The position numbers and the translations under genes are program-made. The notes below the pieces were generated by a model. That model was given only the letters and a program-made list of their open reading frames with translations. It made no database searches and had not been told where the DNA came from. Below are positions 1-8,517 of a DNA stretch of 60,477 nt, piece by piece. The stretch is from Clostridia bacterium (GTDB lineage: Bacteria; Bacillota; Clostridia; Christensenellales; Aristaeellaceae), in the NCBI GenBank assembly GCA_017470095.1, contig JAFUFC010000173.1, positions 1-60,477 on the forward strand, in the 5' to 3' direction. Numbering within the stretch: the first letter of the stretch is position 1; every line of letters starts with the position of its first letter.

Positions 1-131
1 GTTTCCGAAACGAGATATTTCATTCTCTGGCTGATGTGGTTGATCGTTTGTGTGAAACGATCTGCCGTTTATCCAATGACATGGTCAAAAGTATTACGGG
101 GCGTGATTGGATTATTCAATGTTTTAGATAG
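1..131 (+). pseudogene. IS630-family transposase, C-terminal 42 residues (cut by window start)
   Basis: An open frame enters from the left edge (codons begin at base 3) and stops at TAG 129-131. Its translation contains LADVVDRLCETICRLSNDM and then SITGRDWI, which resembles the C-terminal tail of IS630/Tc1-type DDE transposases that ends in a basic, Trp-containing motif. Only the tail is visible, so I cannot say whether the gene is intact outside the window. An IS-like terminal sequence follows at 141-156, as expected for the right end of such an element. Confidence 0.7.
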
Positions 132-140
132 GAATTTGTA

Positions 141-156
141 TTAGAAACAGACTCTA
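141..156 (+). repeat. Putative right terminal repeat of the IS630-like element
   Basis: The 16-mer TTAGAAACAGACTCTA lies about ten bases after the transposase stop. It matches the right end of the miniature element at 14314-14329 (TTAGAAACAGACGCTA) at 15 of 16 bases, and ends in TA, the target dinucleotide of IS630-type elements. A second TAGAAACAG copy follows at 155-163. The left end is outside the window. Confidence 0.55.
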
Positions 157-221
157 GAAACAGCCTATAATATCATGCTGTTTTTTAACCAGTGTGAGAT
201 CCTTTCCTGCGAGACTTTCGT

Positions 222-1400
222 TCACTCCAGCTCCAGTCCCACATCTGCCGAGGAAGCGGGCAGATGATCGAAGGGTACCAGGGCGGATTCGCCATGACCA
301 TCGGAGCGCATTTCTCGGGTCCAGACAAAGGGAGTGCCCTGGGGAGAGAGGAGCAGGTTGGGGCTGTAATCCCGGTACTTCTGGCTCAGGTCGCGTACAT
401 CCCAGGACAGGGGAATGAGGGCTTCATCGGTGATGAGGCGGTACACGGTGTACACCCGGCGGGAGTTGGCCACCGCGCCGCCGTAAAAGGCGTAGGCGCG
501 CTTGTCCACGTCATAGGTGTTGGGCCCCAGCCACAGCACCACATTTTTGCCCGACAAGGTCTTTTGGGCGATCACCTTTCCGTTGCCGTCCAGCCGGGTG
601 ATGATGAAGGGCGTATAGGCTTCATCGGTGACGGACTGGCTGATGATGGCGCCGCCCTGGTGGTCGGGCCACAGGCTCACTGCTTGGGCCAGGCTTTTCT
701 GCCAGCGCAGGCCGCCTTGATCAAAGCAGACCAGGCAGTACTGGTAGCCGGCGGTGGGGCCGTTGCCGTCCAGGAAGCTCATTTCCGCCAGGAACACCCC
801 ATCGCTGATTTCCGCGAACTGGACGGGATGGACCCGGCTGGACAGAGGCAGGGCCGCCCGGGCCACCGCCTGGCCGTCGGTGTCGTACACCGTCAGCGCG
901 CAGGGCTCCTTCTCCGAGTGGGTAGTAAGCACCGCGTGGTTGCCGTACGCCTCCACCCGGTTGGCCCAGGCGGCCATGCCGGTGAGTCCAACGGGCAGCT
1001 CGATGGTGTTGTCCAGGCCCTTGTCCGTCCAGTCAAAGAGGAAGCAGCGGTCATAATCGGTGGAAAAGCCGTCGCTGTCCGGATTGCGGTGCTTCACCAG
1101 CACCTTGAAGGAGCCGTCCGGATTCACCAGGAACTGGGCGGTGAGCAGATCGCCCACCGCGCCGCCGGTGGCGTAGGGCATATCCCGGATGACCTGGCCG
1201 TCCTGCCACCAGGCCAGGTGGTGGGGCCGGGCGGTATCCCCGCTGGCATCCTCCCAGCAGTTGCCCACAAAGGATTGATCGCTGAGCAATTGCAAATCCA
1301 GGATCGGGAAATATTTCAGCGTATGCCCCGGGTATTCCTCCGCCTGGGCGGCGGCGCACAGCGCAAGGAGCAGCAGGGCGAGAGCGATGGCTTTTTTCAT
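222..1400 (-). CDS. Secreted protein of unknown function, paralogue 3 of 3
   Basis: 392 residues with a clear Sec signal peptide (MKKAIALALLLLALCAAAQA, cleavage before EEYPG). I do not recognise a named family. It is a paralogue of the two genes upstream on the same strand (1421-2563, 2580-3734): all three share an N-terminal Tyr-Pro/Ala-Gly-(H/Y)-(T/M) motif after cleavage, a WxDGQ/WYRDGE segment, PDGS(F/Y), FDWTDxGL, and a C-terminal block AVANSRR-YTVY followed by DYSPNLLLSP. The regular Trp/Asp/Gly spacing is compatible with a beta-propeller-like fold, but that is inference. The start has an upstream GAGGTG. It is the last gene of a four-gene minus-strand run of secreted proteins. Confidence 0.75.
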   Translation of the reverse strand: MKKAIALALLLLALCAAAQAEEYPGHTLKYFPILDLQLLSDQSFVGNCWEDASGDTARPHHLAWWQDGQVIRDMPYATGGAVGDLLTAQFLVNPDGSFKVLVKHRNPDSDGFSTDYDRCFLFDWTDKGLDNTIELPVGLTGMAAWANRVEAYGNHAVLTTHSEKEPCALTVYDTDGQAVARAALPLSSRVHPVQFAEISDGVFLAEMSFLDGNGPTAGYQYCLVCFDQGGLRWQKSLAQAVSLWPDHQGGAIISQSVTDEAYTPFIITRLDGNGKVIAQKTLSGKNVVLWLGPNTYDVDKRAYAFYGGAVANSRRVYTVYRLITDEALIPLSWDVRDLSQKYRDYSPNLLLSPQGTPFVWTREMRSDGHGESALVPFDHLPASSADVGLELE

Positions 1401-1420
1401 GGTTTGTCACCTCTTATGCG

Positions 1421-2563
1421 TTATTGTAATGTGAGCACGATGGCTTCAGGATAAGCGGGCAGCTTGCTGAAGGGAATCAGGGCGGGGAACAGGCGGGCCA
1501 TATCAACGGGCTGGGCGGTGGAGAGCCACACGCTGCCGTCCGGGGTCTGGAGCAGGTGGGGCTCGTAATCCCCATAGGCGGCGGACAGGGCCCGCACGTC
1601 CCGGCCCGTTTCCCGCATCTGTTCATCCACCGTCAGGGCGAAGGCGGTGTACACCTTTCGGGAGCGGGCCACGGCGGTGCCATAGAGGATGTATCCGCCC
1701 TCCTCCGCACAGGCGACGGCCTGCACGTGGGTGACCAGCTTGGCCCCGGCCAGGGAAATGCTGCCCAGCAAGCGGCCGTTTCCGTCGTAGTGATCCAGAT
1801 AATTGGTGTTGTAGGGCTCCCGGTCAAACAGATAACGGCAGGCAATGAAGCCGCCCTGGCCGTCGGGATAGAGATGATGGTAGTTGGGCAGGGTCTGCTG
1901 CCAGCGCACCGCGCCGTGATCCACGCACACGTAGCGCATGGTGGTCAGGCCGTCCACGTCCGGGGCGCTGCTTTCGATCACGAACACCTGATCGTCGATG
2001 GCGTAGGGATACAGGCCCCAGCAGCCCTCGGTATCGGGCAGATCGCCGGAAAACAGGGTCTGGCCGGCAAGATCGGCCACGGTGAGACGCAAGTGCCCCA
2101 CGGTGCGGTCCCCCGGGACCAGGCAGTAATTGCCGGTGAAATAAAAATTGTAGGCTTCAAAGGGCAAAGGCACGGGGTTTTGCAGCCCGTTTTCCACCCA
2201 ATCGTAGAGGGTGAAGCGGTACAGGGCGCTTTCCGCCCGGCCCGACTGATGATAGGCCACCGCCACCTTGAAGGAGCCGTCCGGCAGGGGAAGGAACCGG
2301 GCGGTGCTCAGGCTGCCCACGGCGCCGCCTGGGTAATAGGCCAGGCTGCGGAAGATCTGCCCGTCCTTCAGCCACAGGATGCGGGCGCGGGGGTCGTCGT
2401 CCCCGTCCCGGGCGACGGTGGTGACCACGGCTTCATGGGTGTTGATAGGATATACCTGGGATAATTTGCCCTGGTCGATGGTGTATCCGGCGTAATCTTC
2501 CGCCCAGGCGGCGGAAAGGAGCAGACACAACAGCAGGCAACAAAGAATCAAGCGTTTCATCAT
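1421..2563 (-). CDS. Secreted protein of unknown function, paralogue 2 of 3
   Basis: 380 residues with signal peptide MKRLILCCLLLCLLLSAAWA followed by EDYAGYTID. It shares with its neighbours PDGSFKVAV, YDWVENGLQNPVPLP, the TAVARSRKVYTAFALTVDE block and DYEPHLLQTPDG near the C-terminus. No catalytic motif, lipobox, cell-wall sorting signal or membrane anchor is visible, so the protein should be released or held by protein contacts. It lies 20 bp after 2580-3734 and 20 bp before 222-1400, so co-transcription is likely. Function unknown. Confidence 0.75.
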   Translation of the reverse strand: MMKRLILCCLLLCLLLSAAWAEDYAGYTIDQGKLSQVYPINTHEAVVTTVARDGDDDPRARILWLKDGQIFRSLAYYPGGAVGSLSTARFLPLPDGSFKVAVAYHQSGRAESALYRFTLYDWVENGLQNPVPLPFEAYNFYFTGNYCLVPGDRTVGHLRLTVADLAGQTLFSGDLPDTEGCWGLYPYAIDDQVFVIESSAPDVDGLTTMRYVCVDHGAVRWQQTLPNYHHLYPDGQGGFIACRYLFDREPYNTNYLDHYDGNGRLLGSISLAGAKLVTHVQAVACAEEGGYILYGTAVARSRKVYTAFALTVDEQMRETGRDVRALSAAYGDYEPHLLQTPDGSVWLSTAQPVDMARLFPALIPFSKLPAYPEAIVLTLQ

Positions 2564-2579
2564 GTATCTCCCGGGAACA

Positions 2580-3734
2580 TCATTCCAGCTTTAATCCCAC
2601 GTTATCGGTAGCGGCGGGCAGTTTGTCAAAGGGAACGAGGGCGGAATCGCAGGTTTGGGTGGCGCTGCGCTGGGAATCATCGGTGAACACCCAGGCCGCG
2701 CCGGCGGGGGACAGATTCAGCCGGGGGTAGTAATCTCCAAACAGCTTCGACAAGCCACGCACGTCGGTTTTCATGGCGTCCATGTGTTCATCGAGGGTCA
2801 GGGCAAACACAGTGTAAATTTTCCGAGAATTGGCCACGGCGGAGCCGTACACGGTGGTGTGGCCCGTCGCCGGGTCCGCCATAATATCCTCGATGGTTAC
2901 AATCACCCGATTGCCGCTTAGATGTTTCACCCCGTCCATCTGGCCATCCCCGTTGTAGTGGAACAGGGTGGCGGGGCCGTAATCCATGCCGGAGCCGTTG
3001 GCGTAGGTGTAAAAGCCGCCCAGGCCGTCAGGGAAGGGCTTGCCGGGGCTTTTCAGCTGCCAGCGGATGCTGCCGTTTTCCAGGCAGATGAGCTGGCCCA
3101 GGTTGGTGGTCAGCAGGTACACGCCGTTTTCCAATTCCGTCACGGCTTCCAATACGCCGCCCTGGGTGCCCGGCACGCTGCCGGTCAGCAGCCAGGCGCC
3201 GTCGGGCCGGTACAGGTTCAGGAACAGATCGGCGTCCGGGCTGCTTTTGTAGGTGACGATAAAGCTTCCGCTGTGAAAGACGCGCATGCCCGCTTCCACG
3301 GGAATTTCAATGGCGTCGTTCAGCCCTTCATCCGTCCAGTCAAAGAGCAGGCACCGGGGACGGATGATCTCCTCACCCGTCTTGGGGTCTTTTTCCCCGG
3401 TGGACGCGCCCATAATCACCTGGAAGCGGTAGGAGCCGTCCGGCATGCGCACGGGCTCCAGGCCCCGCAGAGCGCCGGTGGCGCCGCCCTGGTAAAAGGG
3501 CAGTTCTCGGATTTTTTCCCCGTCCCGGTACCAGGCGATGTGGCTGGGCTCCTCTTCCGGGTGTACGGCAAAGTACATGATGAGGGCGTTGTGCTTATCC
3601 ATGGGATACACAAAGGATGTGCGGACCTGGAACCCGATGCCCAAATGCAGCATATAGCCCGGGTATTCCTCCGCCCGGGCGGCGGCGCTGAACAAGAGCA
3701 GGGCGCATAAAAGCAGCGGCAGGATTTTTTTCAT
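2580..3734 (-). CDS. Secreted protein of unknown function, paralogue 1 of 3
   Basis: 384 residues with signal peptide MKKILPLLLCALLLFSAAARA and mature start EEYPGYML. It is a full-length relative of the two downstream genes: WYRDGEKIRELPF, PDGSYRFQV, LLFDWTDEGLNDAIEIPV, SAVANSRKIYTVFALTLDE and DYYPRLNLSPAGAAWVF align with the same blocks in the other copies. The copies have clearly diverged outside these blocks, so the duplication is old. RBS GGAGAG lies upstream of the ATG. Function unknown; a substrate- or surface-binding role is only a guess. Confidence 0.75.
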   Translation of the reverse strand: MKKILPLLLCALLLFSAAARAEEYPGYMLHLGIGFQVRTSFVYPMDKHNALIMYFAVHPEEEPSHIAWYRDGEKIRELPFYQGGATGALRGLEPVRMPDGSYRFQVIMGASTGEKDPKTGEEIIRPRCLLFDWTDEGLNDAIEIPVEAGMRVFHSGSFIVTYKSSPDADLFLNLYRPDGAWLLTGSVPGTQGGVLEAVTELENGVYLLTTNLGQLICLENGSIRWQLKSPGKPFPDGLGGFYTYANGSGMDYGPATLFHYNGDGQMDGVKHLSGNRVIVTIEDIMADPATGHTTVYGSAVANSRKIYTVFALTLDEHMDAMKTDVRGLSKLFGDYYPRLNLSPAGAAWVFTDDSQRSATQTCDSALVPFDKLPAATDNVGLKLE

Positions 3735-3765
3735 GGGGTGTCTCTCCTTCCTTGGTGCGCGATGA

Positions 3766-4395
3766 TCATTTCAGTCCCCGCCACAGCTGGGCGTCCATCT
3801 CATCGTAGATGGCCAGGTCGTCAGGGGCAAATTCCTTTTCCCACAGCAGGGCGCGCTCCTGGTATTCGTCCTGTTGGACGCAGTTCCACAGCCGCACGCG
3901 GCAGATATCCAGCCAGGAAGTGGTGGTGATTTGGTTCTCCTGCCAGGTGGTTTCGCTCTTTTCTTCCGATTTCATCACGCGCACCGGGCGCAGCTCCGTT
4001 CCCTCCCAGCGGAGCAGGCAGGCGTCAAACATCGCTCCGGCCATGCCGTTGTTGCTCCGGGAGTAGATATAGCCATCCTGGATGGAATAATTGATGATGG
4101 GCTCGCTGTGCTGGGCCATCACGTATTGATCACCGTCCCAAATGAAGAATTCGTACCAGGCATTGGACGCGCCCAGGGCGGTGACCACGGTCATGTCCGC
4201 CGTCCCATCCCCGTTCAGATCGGTGAATTCGATGTAGGGCTCCTGGAGGGTGGAGACGAAATAGAGCTCCTGGCCGTTGGGGCATGCGTAGCGGTGGATA
4301 TAGCCGTCGTCCCCGGCATAGCCCACCACCTCGGCGCGGGCGGCGGATACCGTCAGGGCCAGCATCAGGGTCAAGATCAGGCAAAATTTTTTCAT
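3766..4395 (-). CDS. Small secreted protein with an FG-GAP/VCBS-like repeat
   Basis: 209 residues. Signal peptide MKKFCLILTLMLALTVSAARA is followed by a short beta-rich domain. The segment IEFTDLNGDGTADMTVV at about residues 56-72, followed by the aromatic FFIWDGDQYV, has the DxNxDGxxD calcium-loop form of FG-GAP/VCBS repeats. No enzyme motif is seen. RBS GGAGGGG lies upstream of the ATG. It is the first gene of the minus-strand run that continues into the three secreted paralogues, so the four are probably expressed together. Confidence 0.65.
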   Translation of the reverse strand: MKKFCLILTLMLALTVSAARAEVVGYAGDDGYIHRYACPNGQELYFVSTLQEPYIEFTDLNGDGTADMTVVTALGASNAWYEFFIWDGDQYVMAQHSEPIINYSIQDGYIYSRSNNGMAGAMFDACLLRWEGTELRPVRVMKSEEKSETTWQENQITTTSWLDICRVRLWNCVQQDEYQERALLWEKEFAPDDLAIYDEMDAQLWRGLK

Positions 4396-4483
4396 GGTTT
4401 TCCCCTCCTGAAAAGGTATTCATCTATAATAACCATTTTGAAGGCCGATTTGTTTCATCATTTTTGAAAAAATATCATTTTTG

Positions 4484-4515
4484 AAAAAAGCAAAGGGGAT
4501 GTGCATCCTCTTTGC
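4484..4515 (-). terminator. Rho-independent terminator of sigK
   Basis: On the minus strand a near-perfect stem (GCAAAGAGGATG with CATCCCCTTTGC, 4490-4515) is followed by a run of Ts. It starts just after the sigK stop codon. Confidence 0.8.
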
Positions 4516-4522
4516 TGAGCCG

Positions 4523-5209
4523 TTATGGCTTTTCCATTCCTTCCCGCAGCATGCCGATGGCCCGTTTTTCAATGCGGGAAATGTAGGAGCGGGAGATGCC
4601 CAGGGCGGCGGCCGCCTCGTGCTGGGGATGCATTTTGCCGTCCAGCAGGCCATAGCGCATTTCAATCACGGTGCGCTCCTTCCGGGGCAGCAGCTTCACC
4701 AGCCGCCGCACTTTTTCCAGGGAGATGCGCCGCACCACCTCGTCCTCAATCTGCCCCGGCTCGGTGCCCAGGATATCCTGGAAGGAAATATCGTTCCCTT
4801 CCTTATCCGTGCCCACCGGGTCGGACAGAGACACGTCCCCCCGCCGCTTTCGGGACGAACGCAGCAGCATCAGGATTTCATTTTCGATGCATCGGGCGGC
4901 ATAAGCGGACAGGGGCGAGCCGGTTTCAGGCTTGTAGGTGTTGACGGCCTTGATCAGCCCCAGGGAGCCCACGGATACCAGGTCGTCGGCGGAGTAGCCG
5001 GGCACGGTGTATTTGTGGGCGATGTGGGATACCAGGCGCAGGTTATGCTCGATCAGTTTTAGGCGGGCCTGTTCATCGCCCTGCTGCATGGCGTCTACTG
5101 CTTCCTGCTCCTCTTGCCGGGTGAGGGGCTTGGGGAAGCTGCCCCGGGAGGACACGATGCCGAAGAAAAACAGGGCGTCCTTGAACAACCAATACAAAAA
5201 AGACAGCAT
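4523..5209 (-). CDS. sigK: RNA polymerase sporulation sigma factor SigK
   Basis: 228 residues from the ATG at 5209. I prefer this start to the TTG 24 bases upstream because GGAGGTG sits nine bases before it. The hydrophobic N-terminus (MLSFLYWLFKDALFFFG) is the pro-sequence of membrane-tethered SigK. Region 2 contains LIEHNLRLVSHIAHKY and YAARCIENEILMLLRSSRK, followed by DVSLSDPVGTDKEGN. Region 4 ends in the HTH LGISRSYISRIEKRA. These are hallmark SigK/SigE sequences, and the DKEGN linker favours SigK. The gene is continuous, so no skin-type element interrupts it. It implies endospore formation, with late mother-cell transcription after cleavage of the pro-peptide. Confidence 0.88.
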   Translation of the reverse strand: MLSFLYWLFKDALFFFGIVSSRGSFPKPLTRQEEQEAVDAMQQGDEQARLKLIEHNLRLVSHIAHKYTVPGYSADDLVSVGSLGLIKAVNTYKPETGSPLSAYAARCIENEILMLLRSSRKRRGDVSLSDPVGTDKEGNDISFQDILGTEPGQIEDEVVRRISLEKVRRLVKLLPRKERTVIEMRYGLLDGKMHPQHEAAAALGISRSYISRIEKRAIGMLREGMEKP

Positions 5210-5412
5210 GATGCCTTTCACCTCCGGCACCAATATATGCGTGGATTGGCGAAAAAAGCCGTGGGTGAAGGGCCGGGGAAAAGTAGGGCTCTATCAATAT
5301 GCGGGACTGCCTGAAAAATAATCACCTTGATAATGCTGTTGGGCAATCGAGAAGATAGCCTTCGGAAAAAAGCGGCTTTCTGGGAAGGGGGATGGGGGAA
5401 CCCTTTCTTCAT

Positions 5413-7287
5413 TTACCCTTCGATTTGGTATTTTTTCATTTTGCGCCACAGCGTAGACCGGGACATGCCCAGCTTTTCGCAGGCCAGGTTCCGGTTGTTG
5501 CCCGTTTCCCGCAGCACCCGGCGGATGGCCAGCTCCTCCCGGTCGGCCACGATGTGGGCGCTTTGTTCCTTTTCACCTTCCTCCAAATCAGGCAGCAGCT
5601 TTTCCTTGACAAAGGCCAGGCCGATCACCGGTTCCCGGGCCAGCATGGTGGCCTTGATGCAGAAATATTCAATATCCCGCAAATTGGAGGGCCAGGGGTA
5701 ATGGCACAGGTGTTCCATGGCCTCATCGGTGATGGACACGCTTTTTTTGAATTTTTTGGCGCTGATATCCATATATTCCTGTATATAAAAGGGGATGTCC
5801 TCCGGCATTTCCCGGATGGGGGGAACGCGCAGGCTCAGGCCCAGCAGGGTGTTGGCCAGCTGCCACATCCACTGCCCGCTACGAACCAGATCCATCAAAT
5901 CCACGAAGGTGGAGCAGATCAATCGCACCGACACGGGAATGGGCTCCAGGGCGTCCTTGCGGCGGAAGGAGCCGCTGCGCAGAATGCTCAGCAGCTGGCG
6001 TTGGCAATCGGGCACCAGGGTGTGCACGTCCAGAAGGAAGAGCGTGCCCTTGTGGGCTTGGCCCACCAAGCCGATATCCCCGCCGCCGGGCCGGCCAAAG
6101 AGCAGGTCGAACTGGTTTTCCGGGGGAATGGTGCCCAGATCGACGGATACGAAGGGGTTTCGCCGGCGCAGGCTGGCGTTGTGGATGCATTCGGCAATGC
6201 GGGCCTTGGGCAGCCGGGGTTCTCCGGTGAGGAGGATGGGCACGTCGTACTGGGCGTAAGCCTCCACTTCGTCCAGCACTGCCCGCATTTGGGGCGACCG
6301 GGCCGGAAAATGGGAAAATTTTTCATGGGCGATGTAACCCCGGCGGGAACGCTCCTGACGAATGCGCTCGTCCAGATCGTCGATGGCGGCAAATTCCTGC
6401 ATGGATATCATCCAGCCGTCGTTTTCATCCTCCACCGTAATGGCTGCAATATCGGCCATGTAAGAGGCGCGGGGAAACTGGAGCACGATGGCGTAGGCGT
6501 CCTGCCTGTTTTCAATGGCGCGCACCAGGCCGCTGGAAGGGGTCAATTCTTCCAGGCTCAATAGCTTTCGGCCCAGGATTTCATCCCCGCTCTTGCCAAT
6601 GGCCTTTTCCGCCTGGGCGTTGACGAACACAATTTCACCCTGGGCGTTCAGGCGGATGACGGCGGAGGGGGAATGCTGAATCAGGGAGCGCATGGTCTGG
6701 GCGTTGATTCGCTCCCACACCAGGGAATCGGACAGCCGGCGGGCGATCCGGAGGGCGGAGATCAGGCTGTCCCGGGCGGTGCCGATGGGCATGAAAGCAA
6801 AGCCCGCGCTTTGGGCGGCGGAGCCGATTTGCTCATCCCCGATGATCAGCTCGACGCCCGCCTCCCGGGCCCGCTCGATGGCCCCAGGGATTTCTGCTTC
6901 TGATGAAACATAGTACAGAAACACATCTGCCTGGAGAATGCGGCCGAAAGGCTCCGGATTGGAGAACATGTGGCGCTGGCCTATGAAGGCGACGTGGGGA
7001 TGGGCGTGGCCGATGCGCCGGCAGGCGCTTTCCAGCAGGACGGCCATGTCCTGCCCGGTGAGCACCACATCCACCACCAGAATGTTGCGCTGCTTTTTCA
7101 GAATGGAGGCCAGCTGGCCGTACACCACGGCCACGCCCCCGTCTTCGCCCAATTGGCCGCGTACAAGATCGGTCACGTTCTGGGCGTTGGCGGAGATTAC
7201 CTGGGCCTGGATGCCGGTTTCCTGGATGATGGTCCGGGAAGCGGCGGCGTCTGTTTCATGAGCGGCAACGATCAGCAGAGGGGTCAT
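5413..7287 (-). CDS. PrpR-type transcriptional regulator with degenerate sigma-54 AAA+ domain
   Basis: 624 residues. Residues 1-185 resemble the PrpR N-terminal sensor domain, about 195-300 are a PAS domain (HSPSAVIRLNAQGEIVFVNA), 325-555 are a sigma-54-interaction AAA+ domain, and 585-622 are a Fis-type HTH (NRNLACEKLGMSRSTLWRKM). The AAA+ domain is eroded: the Walker A site reads GEPRLPKA (355-362), the stretch that should hold GAFTGA is shortened to GRPGGGDIGLVGQ (398-410), and Walker B reads GTLFLLDV rather than GTLFLDEI. It should therefore not open sigma-54 promoters. It is divergent from the dpp-like operon, whose promoter looks sigma-A type, so it probably regulates that operon and itself by simple binding to the TGAAACA boxes between them. 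The ligand is unknown. Confidence 0.8.
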   Translation of the reverse strand: MTPLLIVAAHETDAAASRTIIQETGIQAQVISANAQNVTDLVRGQLGEDGGVAVVYGQLASILKKQRNILVVDVVLTGQDMAVLLESACRRIGHAHPHVAFIGQRHMFSNPEPFGRILQADVFLYYVSSEAEIPGAIERAREAGVELIIGDEQIGSAAQSAGFAFMPIGTARDSLISALRIARRLSDSLVWERINAQTMRSLIQHSPSAVIRLNAQGEIVFVNAQAEKAIGKSGDEILGRKLLSLEELTPSSGLVRAIENRQDAYAIVLQFPRASYMADIAAITVEDENDGWMISMQEFAAIDDLDERIRQERSRRGYIAHEKFSHFPARSPQMRAVLDEVEAYAQYDVPILLTGEPRLPKARIAECIHNASLRRRNPFVSVDLGTIPPENQFDLLFGRPGGGDIGLVGQAHKGTLFLLDVHTLVPDCQRQLLSILRSGSFRRKDALEPIPVSVRLICSTFVDLMDLVRSGQWMWQLANTLLGLSLRVPPIREMPEDIPFYIQEYMDISAKKFKKSVSITDEAMEHLCHYPWPSNLRDIEYFCIKATMLAREPVIGLAFVKEKLLPDLEEGEKEQSAHIVADREELAIRRVLRETGNNRNLACEKLGMSRSTLWRKMKKYQIEG

Positions 7288-7322
7288 GGCAGGCAGTCCC
7301 TTTCGTGGTTTTTTCTTTTTTC

Positions 7323-7351
7323 ATTATACCTCTGCGCGTACGGAAGCGCAA
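7323..7351 (-). promoter_or_regulatory. Promoter of the PrpR-type regulator
   Basis: On the minus strand TTGCGC (7346-7351) and TATAAT (7323-7328) are separated by 17 bases, just upstream of the regulator start at 7287. The nearest TGAAACA boxes lie immediately upstream of the -35. Confidence 0.55.
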
Positions 7352-7352
7352 T

Positions 7353-7418
7353 ATGAAATGTTTCATAGTAGAAACATTTTTTGAAACACATGAAACACTC
7401 GTTTTTCTTTTTGAAACA
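7353..7418. promoter_or_regulatory. Cluster of five TGAAACA-like boxes (probable regulator binding region)
   Basis: TGAAACA or a one-mismatch form occurs at 7359-7365 (minus), 7370-7376 (AGAAACA), 7382-7388, 7391-7397 and 7412-7418. The first box is part of an imperfect palindrome ATGAAATGTTTCAT at 7353-7366. The cluster lies about 60 bases upstream of the dppB promoter -35 and next to the regulator promoter, the position expected for a shared control region. Confidence 0.55.
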
Positions 7419-7477
7419 AAAAGAAAATTTGGTTGAAAATTTGTCGAAAAAACGGTGCGTTGGGCAGTTTTTGGCAG

Positions 7478-7507
7478 TTGACGGTATTTTTTTTCACATG
7501 CTAAGAT
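7478..7507 (+). promoter_or_regulatory. Sigma-A-type promoter of the dpp-like operon
   Basis: TTGACG (7478-7483) and TAAGAT (7502-7507) with an 18-base spacer, 45 bases before the dppB ATG. A GG-N10-GC element just upstream fits sigma-54 poorly. Confidence 0.55.
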
Positions 7508-7551
7508 GATTTCGAGAGAAGAAACTGCATCATGAACAGGGAGGTGTCCGG

Positions 7552-8496
7552 ATGGCAAGATACATTCTTCAGCACCTGAGCCAGACGCTGCTGGTTCTGC
7601 TGATTGTATCGTTTCTCACCTATTTGCTGGTCGACTTTCTGCCCGGCGACCCCATCGCGGCCATGACAGGCGGCGAAATTTCCGGCGAAACGTATGAACG
7701 GCTGTACTATGAATTGAACATGGATAAGCCGGTGTTGGTGCGCTATTTCCTGTGGCTGAAGGGCGCGCTGACGGGGGATTTGGGCATGAGCCAATCCTAC
7801 CATCGTCGGGTGGCGGACATTATTGCAGAGCGCGTGCCGGTGACCATTTATCTATCCCTGCTGGCGTTTGTCATCAGTGTGCCGCTGGGCATCATCTTTG
7901 GCATCATCAGCGCGGTCAAGCGGGGCAGCGCCGCCGATACCACCGTCACGCTGACGGCCAACGTGTGCTGTTGCCTGCCCCAGTTCTGGCTGGGCATCCT
8001 GTTCATGTACGTGTTTGCCATGAAGCTGGGCTGGCTGCCGTCCAGCGGCTTTGTGTGGCCCCATGAAAATTTGGGCCTGAGCATCAAGCAAACCATCATG
8101 CCCCTGTTGTGCCTGGCCATTGGCGGCATCGCTTCCATCACCCGGCAGACCCGCTCTTCCATGCTGGAGGTGATCCGGCAGGATTACATCCGCACGGCCC
8201 GGTCCAAGGGCTTGAAAAACAAGAAGGTCATTTATATTCACGCGCTGAAAAACGCCCTGCTGCCGGTCATCACCCTGATGGGCCTGCGCCTGGGCGGCTT
8301 GGTTGGCGGCTCTGTGTTTGTGGAAAACGTGTTCGTTATTCCCGGGATGGGCTCATTGCTTGTCAACGCCATCACCAGCGTGGATATTCCGCTGATCCAG
8401 GGCTGCGTGCTGTTGATCGCGGTGTTCTCCAGCGTGGTCAACCTGATCACCGATATTGTGTACGTCTACGTTGATCCCCGGATCAAGGTGGCGTGA
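7552..8496 (+). CDS. ABC transporter permease, DppB/OppB type
   Basis: 314 residues with about six membrane segments, the first at 8-30 (TLLVLLIVSFLTYLLVDFLPGDP). The N-terminal FLPGDP motif, the EAA-like loop (YIRTARSKGLKNKKVIYIHALKNALLPVITL) and the C-terminal IVYVYVDPRIK are typical of the DppB/OppB family. It pairs with the next permease to form the channel. RBS GGGAGGTG lies five bases before the ATG. It is the first gene of an operon running to 14169. The family name reflects homology only; binding proteins of this class carry peptides, nickel or oligosaccharides. Confidence 0.85.
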   Translation: MARYILQHLSQTLLVLLIVSFLTYLLVDFLPGDPIAAMTGGEISGETYERLYYELNMDKPVLVRYFLWLKGALTGDLGMSQSYHRRVADIIAERVPVTIYLSLLAFVISVPLGIIFGIISAVKRGSAADTTVTLTANVCCCLPQFWLGILFMYVFAMKLGWLPSSGFVWPHENLGLSIKQTIMPLLCLAIGGIASITRQTRSSMLEVIRQDYIRTARSKGLKNKKVIYIHALKNALLPVITLMGLRLGGLVGGSVFVENVFVIPGMGSLLVNAITSVDIPLIQGCVLLIAVFSSVVNLITDIVYVYVDPRIKVA

Positions 8497-8517
8497 GCAG
8501 AGAAAGGAGCGTACCTT

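Noticed and set aside
7460-7477. GG-N10-GC pattern resembling a sigma-54 promoter upstream of dppB
   Set aside because: The -24 element matches poorly outside GG, a good sigma-A promoter lies just downstream, and the adjacent regulator lacks the features needed for sigma-54 activation.
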